64,000 bases of DNA from Phycisphaerae bacterium. GTDB lineage: Bacteria; Planctomycetota; Phycisphaerae; UBA1845; UTPLA1. A model generated the notes under the pieces. The model was not told the origin of the DNA, searched no databases, and saw nothing but the letters and a program-made list of their open reading frames with translations. This document shows, piece by piece, positions 52,745-60,185 of the stretch (position 1 is the stretch's first letter; each line of letters begins with the position of its first letter). The position numbers and the translations under genes are program-made. The stretch spans positions 62,001 through 126,000 of the forward strand of contig JAKLKO010000005.1 in assembly GCA_023150615.1 (NCBI GenBank), written 5' to 3'.

Positions 52745-54265
52745 ATGGTCCGCGTGGCGCGCGGGTCGGCGTTGCTGGTGCTCGCCGCGGGCGTGCCCGC
52801 ACTCGGTGAACCGCGTTCGTTTGACCCCGTCAATCCGCCGCAGGGGGTCTTCATGGATGACTGGTATGCGGCCACGATCGGCGGGGCGCGCTGCGGCCAT
52901 ATGCGCAGCATGACGCGCCGCGACGGGGACACGATCATCAGCCGTGCGGAGTTCTCGATCTCGATGCGGCGCGAGCAGGCGGCGGTCACGATCGAGATGA
53001 CCCAGTCGTATCGCGAGACGATCGACGGCAAGGCGTTGAGCTTTGAGCACAGCATGAACATGGCCGGCCAGCCGATCGTGCAGCGCGGTGTGATCTCGGG
53101 TCGGACGGTGAAGATGACGAGCGAGCAGTTCGGCACGAAGCAGACGAAGACGATCCGGCTGGACCGCGACGTGCAGTACACGTGGGGGCAGTGGCTGGCG
53201 CAGCACAAGCACGGGCTGAAGCCGGGCACGAAGTTCTCGATTGCGTCGTACGAGCCGACGCTGAAGGCTGACGAGCCGGTGGAGCTGGACATCGAGGTGA
53301 TCGGGACGGAGAACGTGAAGGTCGGCGATCGGAGCGTGTCCGCAACGCGCGTGCGGACGACGACGAAGCTGAGTGTGCCGATCCCGAGCGATTCGTGGGT
53401 TGATTCAATGGGTGTTCCGCTAGTGGTGACGATGCGCGTCGGGTTCCTCGACGTTCGGCTGGAGCGGACCGATCGCAGGAGCATCGAGACCGGCAAGCCG
53501 GACGAGCTGCCTGAGCTGTTTCTCAGCACGTTTATCCGCGTGAAGGAACCGGTCGATCGCATGGCGAAGGGGCTGGTGCTGCGCCTGTCGGTCGATGAGG
53601 ACAACATGCCCGAGCTTCCGACGACCGGCATGCAGACGCCGCAGCGGATTAACGATCGCACGGTCGAGCTGACGATCCGGCGGATCGATTGGGAGTCTGT
53701 CCGGCGCGAGGCGGCGACGAACGTGGACATTCCGCCCGATGTCCGCGCGCGGTATCTCCGCGGTTCGACCTATCTCGACACGTCGGACAAGAGGATCCGG
53801 GAGCTGGCGCTGCAAGGCCGCGCGCACGCGCGTGATCGCGCCCGGCTGGCGCACACGCTCTGTCGCTTCGTCGAGGGCTACGTCGAGGACAAGAACCTCG
53901 GCGTCGGCTTCGCGACCGCCAGCGAAGTGGCAAAGTCGCGCGAGGGCGACTGCACCGAACACAGCGTGCTGCTGGCGGCGCTGGCACGGGCCAACGGCCT
54001 GCCGTCGCGCGGCGTCGCGGGGCTGGTGATGATCACCGGGCCGTCGGCGGCCGATGCGCAGTTCGGCTATCACATGTGGACGCAGGTGTACGTGGCCGGT
54101 CGGTGGGTGGATATCGACGCGGCGATGCGGCAGCCGGAATGTGACCCGACGCACATTGCGCTGGGGATCCTGGCGCTGGACGACGACGGCGTGATCGAGG
54201 GGGCGACGTCGATGATGCCGCTGATGGGGCGGTTGAAGATCTCGGTGATACGCACCATCAAGTAG
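52745..54265 (+). CDS. Secreted transglutaminase-like protein
   Basis: About 506 residues from ATG 52745, after GGAAGG (GTG at 52715 is a weaker start). Signal peptide VRVARGSALLVLAAGVPALGEP. About 40-330 is a beta-rich region with planctomycete features (DDWYAATIGGARCGHMRSM, RTVKMTSEQFGTKQTKTIRLD). The transglutaminase-like core lies near the end: Cys in EGDCTEHSVLLAALARANGLPSRGVAGLV, His in FGYHMWTQVYVAGRWVDIDAA, and the Asp in that last motif, an intact Cys-His-Asp triad. It could crosslink or cleave peptides at the cell surface, or act as a papain-like peptidase; such proteins are abundant in this phylum. It is a single gene divergent from pdxJ. Confidence 0.82.
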   Translation: MVRVARGSALLVLAAGVPALGEPRSFDPVNPPQGVFMDDWYAATIGGARCGHMRSMTRRDGDTIISRAEFSISMRREQAAVTIEMTQSYRETIDGKALSFEHSMNMAGQPIVQRGVISGRTVKMTSEQFGTKQTKTIRLDRDVQYTWGQWLAQHKHGLKPGTKFSIASYEPTLKADEPVELDIEVIGTENVKVGDRSVSATRVRTTTKLSVPIPSDSWVDSMGVPLVVTMRVGFLDVRLERTDRRSIETGKPDELPELFLSTFIRVKEPVDRMAKGLVLRLSVDEDNMPELPTTGMQTPQRINDRTVELTIRRIDWESVRREAATNVDIPPDVRARYLRGSTYLDTSDKRIRELALQGRAHARDRARLAHTLCRFVEGYVEDKNLGVGFATASEVAKSREGDCTEHSVLLAALARANGLPSRGVAGLVMITGPSAADAQFGYHMWTQVYVAGRWVDIDAAMRQPECDPTHIALGILALDDDGVIEGATSMMPLMGRLKISVIRTIK

Positions 54266-54533
54266 GCTGAATCCTGACGCGCCGGTCGAACGGCGTCCGG
54301 GCGGCCGCATGATTGACACGCGTGCGGGAGGCACGCCGCTCATCCAGCGCACCGCTGGGAACGATGGTGAACTCCGGTGCACGTTGACGCCGTGGAGCCG
54401 CATCATCTCGGGCGGGCCCCGGCGCAGGCGGTGCTGATTCCGCCCAGAGCGGCGCGAAAGCGTTGTCAGTTGCGGACGAGCGGTTTGTCGCGCCATCATG
54501 TGTACGGTCTTACGGCCGCATCGTCGCACGTGC

Positions 54534-54539
54534 TATAAT
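54534..54539 (+). promoter_or_regulatory. -10 box TATAAT of the decayed toxin-antitoxin module
   Basis: TATAAT at 54534-54539, 23 bases before the antitoxin ATG at 54562, with GAAGGAG (54547-54553) as ribosome site. A poor -35 (TTACGG, 54510-54515) lies 18 bp upstream. The remainder of 54266-54533 has no gene I can support. Confidence 0.45.
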
Positions 54540-54561
54540 GAGCGTTTGAAGGAGTGTCGCC

Positions 54562-54776
54562 ATGCCGCCTCAGGACAGGATTGTGCGGGACCGGGCGATA
54601 TGCGGCGGTGAACCCGTCATCCGCGGGACACGTGTGACGCGGCGCACCGGGACTCGGTGGATGAAATCGTCGAGGGTTCTCCGACGCTCACGCGTGACGA
54701 CGTGCACGCCGTGATCGCGATCGCGGCCGCATCGGTGCAAAAAGTTCCGCCCACTCCGGGCGTGCCTGCGACATGA
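54562..54776 (+). pseudogene. DUF433 antitoxin, broken by an out-of-frame deletion
   Basis: Antitoxin of the DUF433 type, which normally pairs with a DUF5615 toxin. From ATG 54562 the sequence matches the family (DRIVRDRAICGGEPVIRGTRVT), then after about base 54648 it shifts; a stop follows 15 residues or so later in the first frame. Frame 0 from GAC 54651 continues the family (DSVDEIVEGSPTLTRDDVHAVIAIAAASVQ) to a TGA at 54774-54776. Homologues have about eight residues between the two blocks; only two bases remain, so about 22 bases (not a multiple of three) were lost. The TGA overlaps the toxin ATG (ATGA), the usual operon layout. The antitoxin is very probably inactive. Confidence 0.75.
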
Positions 54777-55129
54777 GGGTCAAGCTCGACGAAAACCTCC
54801 CTGGCCGCCTCGCCAGCGCCCTCGAAGGACTCGGGGACGACGTAGACACGAGTGTCCAGGAAGGCCTCGCCGGTGAGAAGGATGAGATCTTGTGGAGTGC
54901 AGCGCAGCAGGCGGGGCGGTATTTTGTGACGCAAGTTCTGGATTTCTCGGATGTGCGCCGCTTTTAACCCGGTTCACATCATGGATTGCTGCTTGTTCGG
55001 CGTCGACATCCAAGCTGCCGGGCGCTCGTTGCGCGGGTACGAGCGCTCTTCATGAATGAAGCCGTCACGAGCTGGGAAGGGTGATTCGTCGTTGCGACGG
55101 AGAGCAAGGATCGTGTTCGGAAACGATAA
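54773..55129 (+). pseudogene. DUF5615 PIN-like toxin with two in-frame stops
   Basis: Toxin partner of the DUF433 gene. The first 64 residues match DUF5615 (MRVKLDENLPGRLASAL, VDTSVQEGLAGEKDEILWSAAQQAGRYFVTQ). A TAA at 54965-54967 stops it, but the same frame continues with the family's next block, PGSHHGLLLVRR, then ALVARVRALFMNEAVTSWEG, a TGA at 55082-55084 where homologues have Cys, and FVVATESKDRVRKR to TAA 55127. So two nonsense changes interrupt an otherwise full-length gene. In addition the catalytic block reads TQVLDFSD rather than TQDLDFSD, losing an acidic residue. Together this is clear decay. A 64-residue product could still be made but lacks the rest. Confidence 0.78.
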
Positions 55130-55157
55130 CCGTTGGTCGTCTGCGGAGTGAAGTGCG

Positions 55158-55923
55158 GTGGCGCATCTGTCCGGCGACGAAATTCGACGACTGGCGCGCG
55201 AGATCGTTCGAGACACGCCAGGCGGGATTCGCTATACGCCGTTGGTCAGGCGAATACATGCGGATCACCCAGAAACGCCGATCAACACGATTCATGGAGG
55301 TGTGTGGGATCTGCATCGTCAGTTCGCCAATGAGATTGCGAAGCCGAGTCGAGGCGTATACGTCTGGATCCCAGCCACAGCGGCCGCGACGCCCGGCGAG
55401 CCTGCTCCAGCATCGCCGACGCCGGTCGCGGGACCACGCGAGCAGGATTTCTATGAGCCGTTCAAAGACTACCTTAAGGACGATCTGGAGGAGGCAACCC
55501 GGGCGGTCGTGCTTGGCGGAGCAGGGTTGGGCGAGAAGTGGGGTACACCGGACGTGATCGGCGTGTATAAGGCGCGCTTCAGACATCGTCAAGTTCGAGG
55601 CCGAGATCATCTCGGCCGAAGTCAAATCGAATCCGGCCGAACCGGTGACGGCTTTCGGACAGGCGGTCGCGTACCGGCTGTTTTCGCACAAGTGCTACCT
55701 TGTCATGACTCGTGCGGTTTCCGAGAACGATGCGAGTCGGTTTGAGGCGCTTGCGATGCTATTCGGCATTGGGCTTGTGTTTTTTGACGCCAATCCCGAG
55801 AACCCGAATTTTGAGATTCGCTGCCGTGCGCAGCGGTTTGCCCCCGACGTTTTCTATGCGAACGAGCTCGCAGAACGCCTGAGACAGCATGACGAACGGA
55901 AGTTTGAAGAACTCTTTTCGTAG
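55158..55923 (+). pseudogene. Winged-helix + PD-(D/E)XK nuclease-like protein, frameshifted
   Basis: GTG 55158 begins a protein with an N-terminal winged-helix-like domain (about 1-75; MAHLSGDEIRRLAREIV, NTIHGGVWDLHRQFANEI), a Pro/Ala linker and a PD-(D/E)XK-like domain: acidic residue in EQDFYEPFKDYL, then Asp in GTPDVIGVYKA. About base 55575-55581 the frame breaks. In the +1 frame the second half continues: IVKFEAEIISAEVKSNP (the E-x-K), then AFGQAVAYRLFSHKCYLVMT (QxxxY) to the TAG at 55921-55923. All nuclease landmarks (D, E-x-K, Q) are present but split in two frames. A recent frameshift or a sequencing error; nuclease role inferred from motifs. Codon use here looks less GC-biased than in neighbours. 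Confidence 0.65.
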
Positions 55924-55992
55924 ATTGTTGCCAATGCGCCCCGCAGGAGCGCTTCCCTGCTGATTCGGATAGGGCGCAGCGTACGAGGCCCC

Positions 55993-57207
55993 ATGGTGTC
56001 CCCCCGCCGGAAAACACGCCAACTATTCGTCGGCCCGGTCGCGGTCGGGGGCGGCGCGCCTGTCTCGATTCAGTCGATGACGAGCACGTACACCTACGAG
56101 ATCGACCGAACCATCGCGCAGATCCACCAGCTCGCCCGCGCCGGCGCCGACATCGTCCGCGTGGCCGTGCCCGACAAGGCCGATACCGACGCCCTGCGGC
56201 ACATCCTCCCGCAGGTCAGCGTGCCGATCGTCGCCGACGTTCACTTTCACTTTCAGCGGGCGCTCGAGGCCGTCGAGGCGGGCGTGCACAAGATCCGCCT
56301 GAACCCGGGCAACCTCCAGGACCGCGCGCAGGTCGACCGCGTCATCCGCGCCTGCCGCGAGCGGCGGATCCCGATCCGCGTCGGCGTCAACGAAGGCGGC
56401 ATCGTCGAGCGAAAGGACAAGGAGCAGCGCGCCGCCGAAAAGCAGCGGCTCGCCGAGGACTACCACGCGCACCTCATCCGGCTCATGATCGAGAAGGTCG
56501 AGGAATACCTGCGGATCTTCGACGCGAACGACTTTCATGACGTCGTGCTCTCGGCCAAGAGCATCGACCCGCGGATCGTCATCGACGCCTACACCGAGAT
56601 CAGCCGCCGCTTCGATTACCCGCTGCACCTGGGCGTCACGCACGCCGGGCCGAAGGAGACGGGCTGCATCCGCTCGGTCGTCGCGCTCGGCGCGCTGCTG
56701 GCCAACGGCATTGGCGACACGGTGCGGATAAGCTACGCGAGCGATCCGGTCTTCGAGGTCGAGGATGCAAAGGAGATGCTCTGCTGCCTGGGCATGCGGC
56801 AGCGAAACGAACCCGAGTTGATCGCCTGCCCCACCTGCGGGCGGATCGAGGTCGATCTGCTCAAGCTCGTGCAGGACGTGCGGCGGCGCCTGGCGGAGAT
56901 CCGCGTGCCGGTCAAGGTCGCGGTGATGGGCTGCGTCGTGAACGGTCCGGGCGAGGCGGAGGGGGCGGACGTGGCGGTGTTCGCCGGCCGTGGAAAGGGG
57001 ATCATCTACGTGCAGGGCGAGCAGACGCGGACGGTGGGCGAGTCGGAGATGCTCGAGGCGCTGTTCGAGGAGTGCGTGCGCTTCGCGGCGCGGGTGGAGT
57101 GCGGCGAGGCGACACTGAACCGCGGCGACGTGACGATCCGCCCGCCCGATCCGCTGCCGCGTGCGGACGGGAGCATCCCGCTGCCGGTCGTGACCGCGTC
57201 GCGGTGA
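55993..57207 (+). CDS. ispG: 4-hydroxy-3-methylbut-2-enyl-diphosphate synthase (IspG/GcpE)
   Basis: 404-residue IspG of the MEP isoprenoid pathway, reducing methylerythritol cyclodiphosphate to HMBPP with a [4Fe-4S] cluster. ATG 55993. The barrel shows VSIQSMTSTYTYEIDRTIAQIHQLARAGADIVRVAVPDKADTDAL, PIVADVHFHFQRALEAVEAGVHKIRLNPGNLQDRAQ and IRVGVNEGGIVERKD. The cluster ligands are CPTCG and C in MGCVVNGPGEAEGADVAVFAGRGKG, with the canonical NGPGEA. ERKDKEQRAAEKQRLAEDYH is an insertion common in this phylum. It stands on its own transcript; the ATG is 70 bases after the broken nuclease gene. Confidence 0.95.
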   Translation: MVSPRRKTRQLFVGPVAVGGGAPVSIQSMTSTYTYEIDRTIAQIHQLARAGADIVRVAVPDKADTDALRHILPQVSVPIVADVHFHFQRALEAVEAGVHKIRLNPGNLQDRAQVDRVIRACRERRIPIRVGVNEGGIVERKDKEQRAAEKQRLAEDYHAHLIRLMIEKVEEYLRIFDANDFHDVVLSAKSIDPRIVIDAYTEISRRFDYPLHLGVTHAGPKETGCIRSVVALGALLANGIGDTVRISYASDPVFEVEDAKEMLCCLGMRQRNEPELIACPTCGRIEVDLLKLVQDVRRRLAEIRVPVKVAVMGCVVNGPGEAEGADVAVFAGRGKGIIYVQGEQTRTVGESEMLEALFEECVRFAARVECGEATLNRGDVTIRPPDPLPRADGSIPLPVVTASR

Positions 57208-57243
57208 TTCGATCCGCGGCGCGGCGCGTTGAGTGCCGTGCGA

Positions 57244-59538
57244 CTACTCGGTGCGATTCTCCAGTTCCCGCAGTTCGTTCTCCGTCTCCGCATCGTCGGG
57301 GGAGCGCTTCAGATACTCGCGATACTGCCGGACCGCCTCGTCCACGCGGCCCTGACGCGACAGCGCGCGGGCCAGCCCCAGACGCGCCGGCGCCAGTTCC
57401 GGCTGCTGCTGAACGACCTCGCCGAACAGCCGGATTGCCGAAACGTCGTCGCCGCGCCGCGCAAACTCCAGGGCCAGATTGTATCGCGCCACCACGTACC
57501 CCGGATTCAGCCGCAGCGCTGCCTCGAACGACGCGATCGCCTCCAGCACCCGGCCCTGCGCCGAGAGCAGGTTGCCGAGATTGTTGTGCGATTCGGCATG
57601 ATCGGGGCGCAGCCGGATCGCCTCGCGATACGCCGCCTCGGCCTCCTTGGGCTGGTCGAGCTTTTGCAGTGCGTTGCCGAGGTTGTAGTGAAAGTCCGGA
57701 TTCCCCGCCGAAAGCCGGATCGCCTCGCGCAGCTTCTCGGCCGACTGCGCGTATCGCCCGGCCTCCATGTACGCCGATGCGATGTTGCTCAGCATCTCCG
57801 GATCGCTCGGCTTGAGCGCCTGTGCTTTCGCATACAGTTCCAGCGCTTCATCGATCCGCCCCTGCCGCACGAGCAGTTCCGCGAAGTTCACATAGACCGG
57901 CACGAGGTCCGGGTCCAGACGCATCACCTCGCGAAACGCCTTCTCCGCATCGGCCGGCCGGCCGGCACGGTTGTAGCAATCGGCGATGTTGAAGCGCGCG
58001 GCGACGAATCCCGGCCGCACGTCGATGGCGGTCTGATAGGTCGGGATGGCCCGCGCGAGGTCGTTCTCATCGGAGTAGGCGTGCGCAAGGTTGTAGTAAC
58101 CGGAGGATACCTCCGGCATGACGGCGATCTGGTGCGACCAGAGCGTCTTCGTGTCGCGCCAGATGCGCTGCTGGGCGATCGTCTTCGGAACGCGGGCGCA
58201 GAGCGCGACGAGGAGGATAGCCGCCGCGACGTGCGGCGCGCGATCGCCGCCGAGCAATCGCCGCGCCGCCGCTCGCAGGACGAGCAGCAGCGCGAGCGTC
58301 ACGACCCAGCCGCTCTGATACGCGTAGCGGTCCGCGGCGTATTGCAGGCCGACCTGAAATAGCCCGCTGACCGGCAGCACCATCGCCAGGTACGCGACGA
58401 GCAGCATCCAGACCGCCGGAACGCGCCGCCGCCACGCGATGCAGGCGATGAGAAGCGCGGCCAACAGCACGGCCGAGACGATCGCCGGTCGCCGCAGGTT
58501 CGACACGTCGCCGCGCTCCGGCGCTTCGCCGACGAGCCGGATCTCGCGGATCACCGGCTGCGGGCCGGGCCAGAGCGTCTCGCGCACGTAGAAGCCGAGA
58601 CTGTTGCCGCACAACACGAGCCGGTCGACGGGCGTCAGCGTGCGCGTCGTCACGGTCGCTTTTGTCGCGTGCTGGCCCCAGAACGCGACGATCGAAAACA
58701 GCGCCGCGGCCCCGATGGCGGGCCACTGGCGCACGAGCGCGCGTGCGAGCGTCACGCGCGACTCGCCCGCGCCGGCCGCGCGACGGCGGTACAGCTCCAG
58801 CAGAATGAACAACCCCGGCAGCACGACCGCTACGCCCTTCGCGAGCATGGCCGTGATCGCGACGAGTGCGGCGGCGCGGCGACGGTCGGCGAGGCAGAGC
58901 AGGAGGCTCGTCAGCGAAAGGACGCCGCAGACCACCTCGCGCCGCTCGGTGATCCAGGTCACGGCCTCGACGCGGAGCGGATGCACGGCCCAGAAGAGCG
59001 CTGCGGCGCCCGCGAGCAGCGACGTCGACCAGCCGGGTTCGGTCGGTGTCGAATTCGATGGCACGGCGGACATGGCCGGATCGCCGGATGTTGCGCGGCG
59101 CAGCCACGCTCCGCTCAGCAATCGCGCGAGCAGCAGCGCGAAGCAGGCGGCCGTCGCGGCGTGGAACAGGATGTTGGTCATATGGTATCCGCCGGGCCGC
59201 ATGCCCCACAGGACGTAGTCTGCGCCGAGCGTCAGCCAGGCAAGCGGTTGGTACGGGCCGAGGTGGAAGGTGGTGAACATCCAGGCGAGGTTCTTCGGTC
59301 CGAGGCCGCGGTAGTTTTCGTTCTCGAGAAAGTTCTTGTCATCGTCCCAGTTAACCCAGCCGTTCGACAGCGAGGGGATGAAGGCCAGAAAGGTAAGGAC
59401 GGCGACGGCGACAGGAATGAGCCAGGGTCGCGGCGCGGCGGAGGCGGTCGGCGCTGCGGTGGACGCGACGCGCGCTTGTGTCGATTGCGGCTCGCGAGGA
59501 CCACTCGGCCGGCCCGGTTTTTCTGCATTCCGCGTCAC
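57244..59538 (-). CDS. TMTC-like membrane/TPR protein
   Basis: 764 residues. After a disordered start, residues about 40-435 are a polytopic membrane region with some ten helices. The first large loop reads SNGWVNWDDDKNFLENENYRGLG and WMFTTFHLGPYQPLAWLTLGADYVLWGMRPGGYHMTNILFHA, the fingerprint of TMTC/PMT-type GT-C glycosyltransferases with the acidic WDDD. From about 455 to the end there are eight TPRs (GYYNLAHAYSDENDLARAIPTYQTAIDVRPG, ..., NPDFHYNLGNALQKLDQPKEAEAAYREAIRLRP, HAESHNNLGNLLSAQGRVLEAIASFEAALRLNP). Eukaryotic TMTCs mannosylate proteins with the same layout; in bacteria the acceptor is unknown. Single-gene unit on the minus strand. Confidence 0.82.
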   Translation of the reverse strand: MTRNAEKPGRPSGPREPQSTQARVASTAAPTASAAPRPWLIPVAVAVLTFLAFIPSLSNGWVNWDDDKNFLENENYRGLGPKNLAWMFTTFHLGPYQPLAWLTLGADYVLWGMRPGGYHMTNILFHAATAACFALLLARLLSGAWLRRATSGDPAMSAVPSNSTPTEPGWSTSLLAGAAALFWAVHPLRVEAVTWITERREVVCGVLSLTSLLLCLADRRRAAALVAITAMLAKGVAVVLPGLFILLELYRRRAAGAGESRVTLARALVRQWPAIGAAALFSIVAFWGQHATKATVTTRTLTPVDRLVLCGNSLGFYVRETLWPGPQPVIREIRLVGEAPERGDVSNLRRPAIVSAVLLAALLIACIAWRRRVPAVWMLLVAYLAMVLPVSGLFQVGLQYAADRYAYQSGWVVTLALLLVLRAAARRLLGGDRAPHVAAAILLVALCARVPKTIAQQRIWRDTKTLWSHQIAVMPEVSSGYYNLAHAYSDENDLARAIPTYQTAIDVRPGFVAARFNIADCYNRAGRPADAEKAFREVMRLDPDLVPVYVNFAELLVRQGRIDEALELYAKAQALKPSDPEMLSNIASAYMEAGRYAQSAEKLREAIRLSAGNPDFHYNLGNALQKLDQPKEAEAAYREAIRLRPDHAESHNNLGNLLSAQGRVLEAIASFEAALRLNPGYVVARYNLALEFARRGDDVSAIRLFGEVVQQQPELAPARLGLARALSRQGRVDEAVRQYREYLKRSPDDAETENELRELENRTE

Positions 59539-59559
59539 GGGAACAAATGGTACCCGGGG

Positions 59560-59997
59560 TCAGGGGGATTTTCCGATGCGCGAGCGCGGCTGGTTCGAGG
59601 CGTGATCGCGCGAATCACGCGAGCGCCACACCGCCAGCAGCATATCCTCGCCACCGCTCGACCGGCGTTGCAGGCAGTGCCGGCGGTGACGGTGTGCGGG
59701 CCGTGACTGATCGGCCGTGGCGTTCCAGGCCGCCCGCTCGCGCGGCGCCATCGAATGAGCCGGGATGATCGCTCGGCCGCGTCCGAGCACGATTCCGATG
59801 TCGGTCTCGACGCGCCCGTATTGCACGCAGATGTCGCTCATCTGCGTCGGGCGAGGATGCAACGACAGCTCGAGCCCGGTGGTGAACGCAAGCAGGGACA
59901 GGACTACCATCGCGTGGCGCGAAAAGCGGCGGCGCCTCGGTCCGTGGATGCCCGCATAGCCCAGTTTGGCCGGGTTTATGGCGGTGGATCGCTTCAA
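59560..59997 (-). CDS. Small exported protein, TTG start, unknown function
   Basis: 145 residues, tentative. The start would be TTG 59997 with GAAGGAAC ten bases upstream; GC is high at third positions in this frame. About 1-30 are basic, then AMVVLSLLAFTTGLELSLH (about 29-47) is a signal or anchor. The mature part DICVQYGRVETDIGIVLGRGRAIIPAHSMAPRERAAWNATADQSRPAHRHRRH looks protein-like, while the Arg/Ser-rich tail after about residue 105 looks less so. It faces the GspE-like gene across a divergent region of about 190 bp. No family recognised. Confidence 0.5.
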   Translation of the reverse strand: MKRSTAINPAKLGYAGIHGPRRRRFSRHAMVVLSLLAFTTGLELSLHPRPTQMSDICVQYGRVETDIGIVLGRGRAIIPAHSMAPRERAAWNATADQSRPAHRHRRHCLQRRSSGGEDMLLAVWRSRDSRDHASNQPRSRIGKSP

Positions 59998-60185
59998 CGC
60001 GACGTTCCTTCGTGCCGCGGCGTGCGATTGCGGTGCGACGCCATCGACCGATCATCGAGTCGGTGCCGATCGACCGTGCGCCGCGTCGCGATGGAAGATG
60101 AGCCACGCATCCCGACGCCCGGGACGCATGGTCCCGGACCGGGCGAGGCGACTAACAACCGCCGGGCTGGCACGTCCGTATCGGT

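Noticed and set aside
55082-55084. The TGA in the DUF5615 toxin as selenocysteine
   Set aside because: A TAA stop precedes it in the same frame and the first acidic catalytic residue is lost, so decay is the simpler explanation; no selenocysteine insertion hairpin is obvious downstream.
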